From contig BSYO01000004.1 in assembly GCA_033239525.1 (NCBI GenBank), positions 9,710,037 to 9,774,036 on the forward strand: a DNA stretch of 64,000 bases. The letters are read 5' to 3'. The position numbers and the translations under genes are program-made. This DNA comes from Nepenthes gracilis. Its lineage: Eukaryota > Streptophyta > Magnoliopsida > Caryophyllales > Nepenthaceae. Each line of letters begins with the position of its first letter. Within the stretch, counting starts at the first letter, position 1. Below the pieces are notes generated by a model. The model did not search any database. It was not told where the DNA came from and saw nothing but the letters and a program-made list of their open reading frames with translations. Positions 33,362 through 45,192 of the stretch are shown piece by piece.

Positions 33362-34080
33362 TGTTGGGGATCACTCCCGTGAAGAAGTTCGCTTTGATTG
33401 AATAACTTGAGTAGAGCATGAAGGTGCTGATTTTAATAAAGGAATGAAATTCCGGTCAACTCTCGTTGACCGGATGGACGATTAACGAGGAGTTGACTGG
33501 ATTGGTGGTTAACATGGCCGGTTCAATGTTAATCGTCTTGGAGGTTAAGTTAACCGGTTCTTTGGAGAATCCTGGAGACAACTTCTCAGACGGTCAACAG
33601 GAGTGTTGACCGGTCGTAAAGAACACGAACGGCCTACAGTTGGCCACCCGTTTTGGAAATTCTGTTCGATGCCAACTCAGCAGATTCCTTTGAGATATGT
33701 GATCTCAGGCAGTTACGCTGAAGGCGGTTTTTCTGGCAGAAAATATTCATATTGTAGGATAGGATTAATTCTATCCTTTGGTGATGTGTGGGAGGGAGAT
33801 TAAAACCTAGTTTCTGTGCGTGAAATAGGTTTCTATATAGAAGTATGTGAGAAGAAGAGAAAAACGGTGAAGGAATGCTCTTCGATTTCTCTTTGTTCTT
33901 TACTGTTGTCTCCAAAATCTCATATAGTGAAATACGTTTCAGAGGACGGATTGTCCCGTGATTTTTCCCTTGATTGAGAAGGGTTTTCCACATAAAATCT
34001 TGTGTTCATTGTTCATTCTTTATTCCTCTTCTTTGTTACTTCATTGAATCAGGAAAGTATTCTGCCTCTCTTTCCCAACA
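33362..34080 (+). repeat. 3' LTR of the Tnt1-like element (719 bp)
   Basis: It matches 28587-29305 with about fifteen to eighteen differences. The most striking is the inverted loop of the W-box palindrome at 33452-33473. One W-box (GTTGACTGG) near 33493 is changed at a flanking base. Confidence 0.93.
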
Positions 34081-34085
34081 CATCA

Positions 34086-34199
34086 TTCCAACTGAGAATG
34101 ACTGCAGAAGTGCCCTGCTCATGGGACGACGAGTAATGCTTCTCTGCTGGCAATAACAGGTAGAAAAAGGCTTCTCCAACACTTTCAAATTGTCCGGTC
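34086..34199 (-). pseudogene. Host-gene exon abutting the Tnt1-like insertion
   Basis: A splice-acceptor-like AATTATAG ends at 34200 on the minus strand. The frame then reads TGQFESVGEAFFYLLLPAEK and HEQGTSAVILSWND up to the copia insertion at 34085. Beyond the element the same frame meets a stop within three codons, so the natural donor site must be close to, or destroyed by, the insertion. The sequence is not recognised. It lies on the same strand as the exon at 35044-35332 and is probably from the same gene. Confidence 0.5.
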
Positions 34200-35043
34200 C
34201 TATAATTTACAGGTAGGAAAAAGATCCCGTGGAAAAGAATCACTTGGTAGTATAAAGGAATTGGAATGATCCAATGAGATTGATTCTAACGTCATTCCGG
34301 AATTACAGATTTATATTTGATTCTATTAAAGCAACTAAATTTCTAAGCATACATAAATTTTAATGCAATGTTTTTACTCTGCTGTCAGCAATAACAACAC
34401 CAAATTGAGCAAACGTTGGCCTTATTTCACATCCTCTCAGCGGGGTCAATGCCAAATTGAGCATAAATTGGCTGCGAAGCAGTGATTTTAATGAAGCTCT
34501 TACAAGTTAGAGAAACCACATAAAGCATGTAAGAAAACTTTGGTATTAGAAACAATATCGACTGTGGTTGTATTGGCATAAGCTAATATATACCAGTATT
34601 ATGCATTATTGAAAGAAAAAAAATTTAATGCGTTAGAATTAGTGGAGAAAATATAGGTTGATATATTAAAAATATCGAGTTTATTAACCGACACTTTAAA
34701 TATCGGCTGATCTTATAGAGTATGGGAGACGATGCCATCATATAGCCAATATTTCATCTTCATTGTAAATAATGCAGTCCCAAAAACTAATTGTCAAATG
34801 AGTTATCCTCCATTGATAACATCATTGACGCCTTTAGCAAAAACTTCAACAACTTGTCCCTAGCAAAACTTCAACAACTTGTCCCTAGCATATGAACATT
34901 GGGGGATGCCCACGCAATGTTTGGTTGCTTCTATCCATATCCCGAAAGAGACCTCGAGCAAACTCAACATAAACATTTTGCGGATAATATAAAAGAACAG
35001 GCGAAACTGTGCAGCAATGTAGCTAGTGGAAGCCAATACTTAC
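34200..35043 (-). other. Intron-like stretch between two host exons
   Basis: AT-rich DNA with two small duplications: a 25-26 bp tandem repeat at 34837-34888 and an imperfect ~53-bp repeat at 34381-34476. Short open stretches on the minus strand near 34378-34498 (RPTFAQFGVVIADSR) could be a further exon, but splice phases do not fit the flanking exons. Confidence 0.35.
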
Positions 35044-35332
35044 TAATTGATGATGATTGCACAACAACAACGTGCACGGTTGCGTTGTTAGGGGGCAGCT
35101 GCAAGCGAAGGGGATGAAGCTTCCCATTCAGAGGGCTGTGATTGCACACGACGATATCCCGAAGACCTGACTCTTCTTCCAATCTAAGAGTCAATTCCTC
35201 GTCAGTATTCCCCTTGAATGTCAATGAATACCCTTCCACGGTTTCATCAATTTCTCCATTCTCATCAGCAATGTGGTAGTAGATGAGCCTCCCGATAGGC
35301 TTTGGTGGTGAATAAGTTGCAGATTCAGTTGA
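35044..35332 (-). CDS. Exon of an unidentified host gene (partial)
   Basis: On the minus strand this 289-bp block is bounded by TTTTTGCAG at its 5' edge (35333-35341) and a perfect donor GTAAGTATT at its 3' edge (35035-35043). The frame is open throughout and codes for about 96 residues: PPKPIGRLIYYHIADENGE.., a Glu/Thr-rich middle (TDEELTLRLEEESGL), and NHSPLNGKLHPLRL. The mix of beta-strand-like hydrophobic and charged segments suggests a folded domain of a larger protein, but I do not recognise the family. Exons farther 5' were not found before the copia relic at 36 kb. The gene downstream is broken by a copia element and a LINE, so it is likely a pseudogene on this chromosome. Confidence 0.65.
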
Positions 35333-35344
35333 CTGCAAAAATTA

Positions 35345-35929
35345 CCAAAATGAATATGAATGTCACTGCTTAAGACCTCACACTAAGAGACGGCCAGATG
35401 ATTCTAATATCCCGGCCCCCCACCCCTCAAACAAATTTCTAATCACTATGTTCAATTAGAAAATTTTGAAGAAAACGAAACAAAATTGAAAGAAAATATT
35501 TTTCCAAGTTTGGGTTATAAAAAAAATTACAATGAAAAAAATAAAACAAAAAATGTTTATTAAAATAATGGTAATTAAAAAAAGTGATTTTATTTTTATT
35601 TTTATTTTTTATTTATTTATTTTTTTTCTTTCAAACTTTCTTACATGTAAACAAATACTTAAAATCTGCCAAAATTCACCTTTTTTTTTCTTTTGGGTGT
35701 TACCCTTCCAACAAACTGTGTCATTGGAGATTCAGATAATATGATCATCAAACAGTTCAACATCTCAAAAAACAACAGATATATGCCGACAAAATATTTT
35801 TAGCGGCCAAACTAAAATAATAGCCCAATACATACATATAAGTATATATATATATATGTATGTATTGTAGAAATATAAAGAAAGAGATAAAGGAAGGTTT
35901 TTTGTGTTTCTATACATCTAAAACTATAT
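35345..35929. other. AT-rich spacer with T- and TA-rich runs
   Basis: Nothing codes here that I can support. There is a T/ATTT-rich stretch at about 35590-35640 and a short TA microsatellite near 35845-35870. Confidence 0.5.
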
Positions 35930-36623
35930 AATAAACCATCTTTTTATAAAATAGGGCAGCCTAAACTAGAAAAGTTGTAACAATAATCCCAATGAGCTCA
36001 CCCGTCTTCTGATCCCAAAAATCACGACTCTTAAAGGAAATTGTTAAGGCCACATTCATTAAATTAACTAATAGACACGAGATTTAAAGAAAAATTTAGA
36101 ATACGATAAGTATTTAAAATATAAAAGTCAGTGGTAGATACATGCTCAACATGATCGATAAAAATATTAGAACCATCAGTAGTATATATAACAGGAACAT
36201 TATTTGAATAGGTCTTTCGCGACATGAAGAGGAAATTAAATATCATATAATTATAACAAACAAACTAGAAAAATCATGACAAAAATATACCCAAAAAAAT
36301 AATTAATGCAATAGATATATGAAACAAAATCTGATTAATAATTATCTTAAGATCAACTGTAATAAGAAATGAGGTGGTAGAAAACGAGGCAAAATTAGCC
36401 AACCATATAAACGAGTCAACTATGGGAAGAGGTTGACCTTTTTTAAAAGTAACTTAAAATATTGTTAAAAAATGGCCGAAAAGATACTAGAAAATTTCAA
36501 AAAAAAGTTGCCGAGAACACACCGAAAGTTACTAGAATATCATCAGAAAGATTGCCAAGAAGTTGCCGGAAAAGTTACCAGAAAATACCTCAAAAAATTT
36601 GCTAGAAGGTCACCGAAAAATGC
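35930..36623 (-). pseudogene. Older copia relic (protease region), left part
   Basis: From 36246 down to about 35940 the minus strand reads VIYTTDGSNIFIDHVEHVST.., LNLVSIS, a stop, then ECGLTISFKSRDFWDQKTGELIG, which is the protease-to-pre-integrase stretch of a copia polyprotein with stops. The block 36466-36620 contains imperfect repeats of GCCG(A/G)AAA-type units that continue in style at 41903-41990. The 5.3-kb copia element at 36629 therefore seems to have landed inside this older relic. Confidence 0.6.
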
Positions 36624-36628
36624 CCCCC

Positions 36629-39600
36629 TGTAAGAAGACAAAGACAAAGGAAGGAGGTGAAGACGAAGGAACCAGACGGCGAAGGCAGAAAGGCAAAGAG
36701 CACTCAAGTGCTTCGTTGGAAAAGGCAAAATTCTGACGTTTTCATTTATGGGCTGTACAGCTCATTGAATTGCTTACAAAGGACGTAGGAGGTGTATTTA
36801 TACACCAATGTACAATGGCAAAATATAAACACAAACCAAAATTAAAAATACACTAACCTAAAATACTCCAATGCAAATATCCCAGAATACAAAAATGCTA
36901 CTTAACTAAAATACAATATTTACATAATATATTTTCTAATATATTATACATTTCGTAATACGCCCCCACAAGATGGAGCATATATATTGACAATGCCCAT
37001 CTTGGACAAGTGTGCATTCAACTGCTGAGAGGGTAAGATCTTGGTGAAGATGTCGGCCAGCTGATTATGGGTGGTGACATGATGAGTGCAGATGCTTTCG
37101 TCTTGAATCTTGTCGCGGATGAGATGGCAATCCAACTCGATGTGTTTGGTGCGTTCGTGGAAGACAGGGTTAGCAGCAATGGGGATTGCCGCTTGATTAT
37201 CACATTATAGATGCGCTGCATGGGGATGTGAGACCTGTAAGTCATTAAAGATATAACGTAGCCAAGATAATTCACAACAAGTGTTAGCCATAGATCTATA
37301 TTCTGCTTCTGCGGAAGAGCGAGAAACCACCGACTGTTTCTTGCATTTCCATGAGAGGAGAGAATCGCCAAGAAAAGTGCAATAGCCAGTGATGGATCTT
37401 CGTGTGTTTGGACATGAAACCCAATCAGCATCACAAAAAGCCCTTAGTTGAATATTGGAAGTGGTAGGAAGTAGTATGCCTTGTCTTGGATTTAGTTTAA
37501 GATATTGCAAAACTTGATATGCAGCTTTCATATGGTGGGAGGTAGGCTGGTTCACAAATTGGCTTAAAATGTGAACAGTATAGGCAATATCCGGTCGTGT
37601 AACAGTAAGATACAGAAGACGACCAACCAACCGTCGATACGGGCGTGGGTCCTGTAAGACTTCCCCAATATGTTGACTCAATTTTACGTTTTGATCCATA
37701 GGTAGTGTAAGGGGTTTGGCTCCGATGGTGCCAGAATCAGCTAAAATGTCAAGAGTGTATTTTCGTTGGCAAAGGTGTATACCTTTTACTGATCGAGCAA
37801 TTTCGATGCCAAGGAAGTATCGTAAGGTCCCCAGGTCTTTAATCTTGAAGGCTTGATTAAGAAAAGTTTTGATTGAGGTAATGGCCTTTAAGCAATTACC
37901 TGCAACATGATGTCATCGACATAGACAAGAAGGACTATAAAAGATGTGTTGTCTTGTTTAGTAAAAAGGCTGTAATCAGCCTTGGATTATACGAATCCAT
38001 ATGTAATGAGGGAAGTAGAAAGTTTAGAGTATCATTGTCTGGAGGCTTGTTTAAGGTCATAGATGCTTTTTAGTAATTTGCATATTTGGTGAGGTTTTCC
38101 TTTTGTATATCCAGGGAACTGTTGCATATAGATGTCTTCGTTTAGGATACCATTTAAGAACGCATTATTGACATCAAAGTGATACAAATGCCATCCTTTT
38201 ATGGCAACTACGGCCAAAAGGTATCGAACGGTGGTGAGTTTAGAGACAGGGGAAATTGTTTCGTGATAATCCACTCCTTCCTCTTGAGTATACCCTTTAG
38301 CAACTAGCCGGCATTTATGTCTTTTAAGACTCCCATCACTTTTGAATTTCAATTTGAACACATATCGACATCCGATGGCTTTCTTTCCTCGAGGTAAATC
38401 AGTAATGATCTAGGTTTTATTGAATTCTAAGGTGTCTAGTTCATCTTTGATGGCTTTACGCCAGTTGGGATCACGTATGGCCTATGCGTAAGTTTGCGTT
38501 TCAGTTTGGGAAGAGATGGAAGAAGTGAAAGACTTGTAATCGTGGGACAACTTTTGATGTGATATGTGATTCTCAAGAGGGTAAGGCTTGCCTGGGGGAA
38601 TTTGTGTTGTAGGTTGGATAGGAACAACTTGAGATGCTTGATGGCAATAGAGGTCTTTCAGGTATTGGAGAGCTTTCCTAGTTCCAGTGGTTTTGCGAAC
38701 GGGGGTGTTATCTCCTGTTGGGAGTTGAATGTTGGTAGGAGGGTTACTAGGTTCCCGACTGTTGATCGATGATTCTTGATTACGGTCTAGTTGATTGTGG
38801 ATGGAAGTTGAATTTGTTTCTTCTTCATTACTCCAATTAGTAATGATTGGCTGGTCTTCATCCAGAACAGGATTATTGTTTGAATGCAAGTCCAAGTTAT
38901 GGACAGGAGATAACTGTTGGGTGACAAATGGATCAACGTTAGTCACTACAGGAGGCATAGTATTGGATTGGCCATTGTGGATAGATCCGGCATAGTTTCT
39001 TTTATATGGGAACATATTTTCATGAAAAATGACATCCCTTGAATAAAAAATGTCATGACTATGTAAATCAAGTAATTTATATCCTTTGACTCCGAAAGGG
39101 TATCCCAAAAAAAGGCAATTTCTATTTTTATGGTCAATTTTCTTCCGCCCATGAGAAAGGGTGGATGCAAAGCACAAACAACCAAAAACCCGAAGGTTGT
39201 CATGGTTGGGTTTGACTTTAAACAGAATTTTGTATGGAGTCTTGTTTTCAAGTAATGGAGCGGGTATTCTGTTGATAATGTGGGCAGCAGTCAAGATACA
39301 ATCACTCCAGAATTTTAGAGGAAGTCCTGACTGGAATCTAATAGCTCTAGCGACATTCAATAAATGTTGATACTTGCGTTCAACAACACCGTTTTACTGT
39401 AGCGTTTCCACACAAGTACGTTGGTGGATAACATCTCTATTTCTGTAAAAATCTCCCATTTTGAATTCAGTTCCATTATCACTAGGAATCACTTTGATTT
39501 TGATATTAAACTGTGCGGTAACTAGATTGTAAAAGGCTTCCAGGCACATTTTTGTATCTGATTTTTGTTTCAGAAGGTAAATCCAGGTACTCCTGGAGAA

Positions 39601-41897
39601 ATCATCAACAATGGTCAGGAAGTATTTATATCCGTCATAAGATTCCTCGAAACATGGTCCCCATAAGTCACAATGCACCACATCGAATAAGGTATGTGAC
39701 TTATGTGTACTGGGAGAAAAAGGGAGACGACGCTGCTTAGCCATGTGGTAAATAGAACAGTGATTATTACTAATAGAATGCACTGCTCTTTTTACAAGAG
39801 GATCACTTATTAATTTCATCCTAGAATACGAAATATGACCTAAACGAGAATGCCATAAATCAGAAGGCAATGAAGCAACATTAGCCGAGGGCTCTTTGTG
39901 AAATTTGGAGAGAAGGCTTTGCAAAAAATTGGGATCAACTTTGTATTCGTCAGATAATATAAACTATTTTTCTCTTCACCCATCCCAATCGTTCTCCAGG
40001 AGGAAAGGTCATGAATTAAGCAAAAGTTACCAAAGAAAAATAAACAATAACCAAGATTATTAGCAAATTGTTTCACAGATATCAAATTGAAAGTGAAAGA
40101 GGGAACACAAAATATTTTGCAACACAATTTGGTCGGTCAATCTGACTGTCCCGGTGCTGGAGACAAAAGCTTTACTCCCATCCGGGAGTCTCACAGAATA
40201 GGAGACGAGAGTCTCCTTGGTAAGGTACAAAAATGGATCACATATCATGTGATTAGTGGCTCCTGTGTCAAGAATCCAGGTGTTCCTCCTATTACAAGAG
40301 AAAGGGATAGAACGGAAAACATTACCAGCCATATTTGCTGCTTCGGTTGATCACCCGTGAGATCAAAAATTTGGAAATTTTTTCTGGTCGTTTGAGAAGG
40401 CATTGCTGGCTCTTTTGGGTGAATCAGATTCATCAGTTGCTGGAACTGCAGTCTCGTTAATTGAACTTTGTCATCCTCATGAATCTCTTGGTCAGAGACA
40501 TTCGTATGGCTCGATTTGTTAGTCAAGAGGGCTGTAGCTCCAGGCTTACCATTCGGTCTACGACCGGGAGGGAAGCCATGGAGCTGATAACATTTATCAA
40601 TAACGTGGCCAGGTTTATTACAGTAGGAACAAATGGGAATTTCAGCGTTCCCAATTTTAAAACACTGTTGCAAAGAGTAACTTGGAACACGACAATGAAC
40701 ACAAAAGGGACGATCTTTTTTTGTCATCTGATTATTTTTGGTAGAATTATTAACAGACCGTTTCGTGAGTAAGACTACAGTTTCTGAGGGAAGAACAGCA
40801 GACAACATTTGGTATTGTCGTTCTTGCTGTTGGATAATCGAAAATACTTTGTTGACAGAGGGGAGAGGATCTATCAACATAATTTGATCTCTCACGTTAG
40901 TTTAAGAATCATTGAGACCCATAAGAAATAGCATGACGCAATTCCTTTGATATCGCTCAGTGAGCACTTGAATATTACCACAGTTACAATCTGGGAGCAG
41001 ATCGTAGATAAAGAGCTCGTCCCAGATTGTTTTCAACTTTCCATAGTACAGACTTACCGAATTGTGCTCCTGTAAGAGACACGCCAAGGACTTCTTCAGT
41101 TGAAAGATGTGTGGCTCATTCTGCTGAGTGAACCGGTCACGTAGTTCTTTCCAGATCTCAGTAGCGTCATCGACAAACACGACGCTAGACTTAATGGAAG
41201 GGCTAATGGAATTCTGAATCCAAAAGACAACCATGTCGTTGCAACGTTCCCAAGCTTCGAAAAGAGGATCGGTGGAATCGCTCGGTTTGGGAACAGTGCC
41301 GTCAATGAAAGGGGGTTTGTTTTTGGCCCTTAACGCTCGGCGCATGGTATGAGACTAGGTTGAATAGTTGTCGACGGTGAGCAAATCGGTGATTAAGGCG
41401 ACGGCTGGACTGTCACCGGCTTCCAAACAGAACGGGTTGCATAGATCTGAAGGGTTTTGAAAACGTAGCAATTTGTTGGTAAGAATCGGATCTGGATGGT
41501 CATCGCTGGATGCGTTAAGGCTAGATGTGTTATCGGAAGCTTTAGGGTTGGAATGATGGGCCATCTCTCTAATACAATGTAAGAAGACAAAGATGAAGGA
41601 AGGAGGTGAAGACGAAGGAACCAGACGGCGAAGGCAGAAAGGCAAAGAGCACTCAAGTGCTTCGTTGGAAAAGGAAAAATTCTGACGTTTTCATTTATGG
41701 GCTGTACAGCTCATTGAATTGCTTACAAAGGACGTAGGAGATGTATTTATACACCAATGTACAACGGTAAAATATAAACACAAACCAAAATTAAAAATAC
41801 ACTAACCTAAAATACTCCAATGCAAATATCCCAGAATACAAAAATGCTACTTAACTAAAATACAATATTTATATAATATATTATACATTTCGTAATA
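36629..41897 (-). mobile_element. Ty1/copia element B, defective (5,269 bp)
   Basis: LTRs at 36629-36960 (332 bp) and 41578-41897 (320 bp) start TGTAAGAAGAC and end CGTAATA on the plus strand. The left LTR has a 12-bp internal duplication, and otherwise only a few bases differ. The target duplication is CCCCC at 36624-36628 and 41898-41902. The polypurine tract (GGGGGCG, minus) is beside 36961. The PBS (about 41567-41577) is worn: TTGTATTAGAG instead of TGGTATCAGAG. Proteins align along their length with element A at 17432-22518, so both belong to one family. Confidence 0.9.
36944..41564 (-). pseudogene. gag-pol polyprotein of copia element B
   Basis: The gag ATG is at 41564 (MAHHSNPKASD). 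Fragments then follow in order: gag (41355-41564, 40902-41345), zinc-knuckle region with CVHCRVPSYSLQQC (His to Tyr) and CSYCNKPGHVIDKC (intact), protease WILDTGATNHM, integrase (LWHSRLGHIS, HCDLWG, SDNGTEF) at 39394-39924, integrase C-terminal part (38482-39360), reverse transcriptase (38032-38361 and following) and RNase H (36944-37699). I count at least eight stops or frameshifts, among them TAG at 41355, TAA at 40902, a shift near 40100, and a stop near 39394. It is more damaged than element A although its LTRs are similarly alike. Confidence 0.85.
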
Positions 41898-41902
41898 CCC
41901 CC

Positions 41903-43060
41903 AAAAAAATTGCTGAAGGATTGTCAAAAAATTTGTCAAAATAAGCCGAAAAGATGCCGGAGGTGGCAGTGGGCGGCAACGGTGGTGATTGGCCGGCAGT
42001 GAGGGCGGTAGAAGCCGTGGCTGGGCCGTTCAGATGAATAATGACTAAGAAAATGGCTTAGTGGGCTGAAACCCGGATGGGCCAAACAGTGATTTACGAT
42101 TATGGGCTGAAACTGAGGCTAGGTTTTGAAGTCCAACACGATGCCTTATGATCCAAATATAATGAAATGTTGCATTCCAGCAGCTGAGTAGTAGCCTTTC
42201 CCGTTTAGTTGAAGTGCTGCATTTCAATATCCAAGGGTGTCAAACGCGGCATTTGAATCATCTTTTCGCTAGAATTTTGCAGCAGTGACGACAGGTTCAG
42301 TGAATGTAGATTTGCTGCCAGGCATGGAAAATGACAGAGTCGATGAATTTGTGGGGCCGGTGATCACAAATCTGAGGCTGACGATGCTTGAGAGACACGG
42401 ATCTGAGAATGACGATGGTTGAGAATTACGGATATGAGGGAGAAGGTAACTTAACTCAGATGAAGGTGTTGCTATGGAGGAAGATGGCGGAGACTCGGAA
42501 GACTGGACGGTGCCAAGATGAGAATCTGAACACATAATATTTAATTATAATAAAATAATAAACTTAAATTCAGGTATTAAATCACACTAACGATCATCAA
42601 ATATTATATATATATAACACAATAAAACTAATATTATCTTATTATTTTAGTTTTATTATATGATATTATTTAATTTTCCTTTACTTTTCTGTTTTCGTTA
42701 TTTTATTTTTCTTTCCTTTTCCTTTTTCCTAATGTCGCCTAATCAGTGCCGGCAATCGGCGCCATAGCCGCCGCCCAATACCAGAACGGTGTGACTCCCA
42801 CCGTTTAACTATATCCATCAACTGACTTCAATCGTTGTCAATTATACAGATAATTAACCGATTTTAACTGACGGCGACCGACAACGCTTTTGCGTCAAAT
42901 TTTGGCGCAAAATCCGGCAGCCATTTATACCAGCGGGCATTGAACAGTCAGATTTTGGGCTGCCAACGGTGAGTACAGAGGAAAACAGTTGTGGATTGTC
43001 GCAGGCACCGGCAAACAGCAACGAGCGACATAGGCCATGAGTGAAAACTGTGTTTCGGTG
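41903..43060. other. Spacer with relic DNA; one possible short exon
   Basis: The first ~100 bp resemble the relic at 36466-36620. At 42269-42535 both strands are open: minus gives a Ser-rich 88-codon frame, while plus, after an acceptor-like TTTTGCAG near 42281, gives VTTGSVNVDLLPGMEND.. for 45 codons and then TGA. Neither matches a family I know. The region 42720-43020 is less AT-rich and non-coding. Confidence 0.3.
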
Positions 43061-43096
43061 TCACTTTTACTGGTTTCCAAATTCTTTTACCCTTTT

Positions 43097-43132
<36 letters not shown>

Positions 43133-45192
43133 TTTCAAAAATACACTCCGTGGTTTACTATTTCTCTTCTTTAAAAGAAATCATCGGTTCAATTCTCCCA
43201 ACATCCGGTGCCTGTTCTGTTAAATGTAGTCATAGAAAGCTGCAGGCAATTCCACCATGGAAGAATATATATAACGTGCGGGTCTAAATCCAGGAATACA
43301 TAAACTCTGAATCCAAATATATGCACATAGAATCTATCATGAATTAACGACGTAAATTAATTTATAAATTTCTTTTATCTTGATAACCATTGGAATGTCA
43401 TAAAAAGAAGAAAATATAATAATTAGAACTTTTCTGTGATACCATATATAAGAAGCTTTAGTGAGATAAAAATTGTAATTTTTAGGGCCTTTATTATTAT
43501 ATTTATTCATTAATTATTTATATATATATGTAAGTTTGTGTACCTAAATCCATGATCGCTAATTTTTACATGTAACATTATAATTGTTCTTGTCTCGAAG
43601 AATAGGGAGATGATTTTTCTCTCTATTCCTTATAATTTGCAAGATTTTATATAAATTTTTTACGTCCCAATTCTGATGGCCAATGACATTTTTTTATAGA
43701 GAGAGAAATAACTATTCTCAAATTATTAAAATATTAATTCTTTTGCCCAAAGGACGCGCCTTGAATAGATATAATCGTTACAAAAAGATATCCTTTCGTT
43801 CAATGAATATGTCTTTAAAGGATACATTTATCAAAAAATAATATGTATTTTTTCATCAAATGATACGTCTTAAATGAGTGTGTCTTTTAAAAAATTTTTC
43901 TTTATTATATATAAATCAATAAGATTGTATTAATTTAATCAATTCAATAATTCATATATCATATCATGTGGGACATATTTTTCTAATTTGAATATGGTAG
44001 GTTTAGCAAAAAAAATAGTAAATTTGCACCCGAATAGAATGAGATAATCAAACTATCAGATTAGTTGATTGTGGGAAGGCAAGCTATCAGGGATGGATTT
44101 TGAGAAGATTGGTTGTCAGATAATTGGCCTGTTAGAATGTTAAATTATTAGAAGAAAATGCTTCAAAATTAGCTTATTAGAGAGTAAAAATTATTAAGCT
44201 ATCGAGTTATCAATTCGAATAAAAGGTAAAAATTGTCCAATTGGTTAACCAAAGTAATAACTTTTAAATACTAAAATATGATATATGTTATTAAAAATTA
44301 ATTTAAAAGTATAATAATAGATTTGAGTGAAAAACTAAGTATTTGCAGGATTGAGAAGGTGCTTGACTGTTGTCAGAATCATGCATGGCCGTATTTGAGA
44401 TTATCTTTGTGTTTGATATGTATACGAAGGGTACTTGTACATAATTATTCAGTAGTTTAGCATTTGATATACGCATATGTATAAGTCGATTTTTAGCTTC
44501 ATTACTGATTTACATATAACTAGTTGCATGTGTATTAATCTACTATATAAATACTTTAAATAATTTTTTAGACCATTTTTTTTAGTTTTTTGAGGGAAGA
44601 AAGTGAAAAGTAAGAGTAAATCAGAGAGAAAAAGATAAAGAAAGAACAAGGAAAAGGATTTGAATTATTTTTGAGTTAGATTTTAGTAATTTTAATTTAA
44701 AATAAGTATATTTAAATTATTTTTTATTTATTATTAAAATTTTTTAAATATGTTTCTTAATTCTCGTCTAAGGTTACATGCATGCAGCCCTTCATTATTT
44801 TATCTCAGCTTTGAGTTGCATGCATGTTGATCTTATTCATAAATTAGGATATTTTGGATGTATATGTCATATTTCAAGCACATTGTAAAAAAAATAAATC
44901 CTAAAATTATTAATTAGTTGGTCTTGCATGTATTTTTCATATGAGAATTTGATAAAAAACTTTACAACCAAGTTAAAATTAAGCTATTTATTTTTAAATA
45001 TCAGAGATTTATTTATTTATATAAAGCCTTTCTTTTTTTCTCCAAATAAGAATAATTATAGAGAATTAACAAAATATATATTGATACATTCTAATATATT
45101 AATTTGTAAGTGGATGTTGTTAGTTAATATCCACGAATTAGAAATATGATATTGCTTTTTATCTATAAAATATAATATGTAGTCATTTTACT
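43061..45192. other. AT-rich spacer
   Basis: No gene, RNA or element end was identified. A (TA)n run lies at about 43098-43128. Confidence 0.5.

Larger units (their letters stand above)
28587..34080 (+). mobile_element. Tnt1-like Ty1/copia element, defective (5,494 bp)
   Basis: Two 719-bp LTRs (28587-29305 and 33362-34080) start TGTTGGGGATCA and end CCAACA, with the target duplication CATCA at 28582-28586 and 34081-34085. The PBS (TGGTATCAGAGA) begins at 29308 and a GAGGGGAAG polypurine tract lies at 33351-33361. The LTRs differ at roughly 2-3% of sites. Protein similarity (a gag with a GSFEKHLDEFN motif, DLWHRRLGHMSEKDL, SDNGGEY) places it in the Tork lineage with tobacco Tnt1. The insertion sits at the edge of an exon-like frame of a minus-strand host gene. 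Confidence 0.95.
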
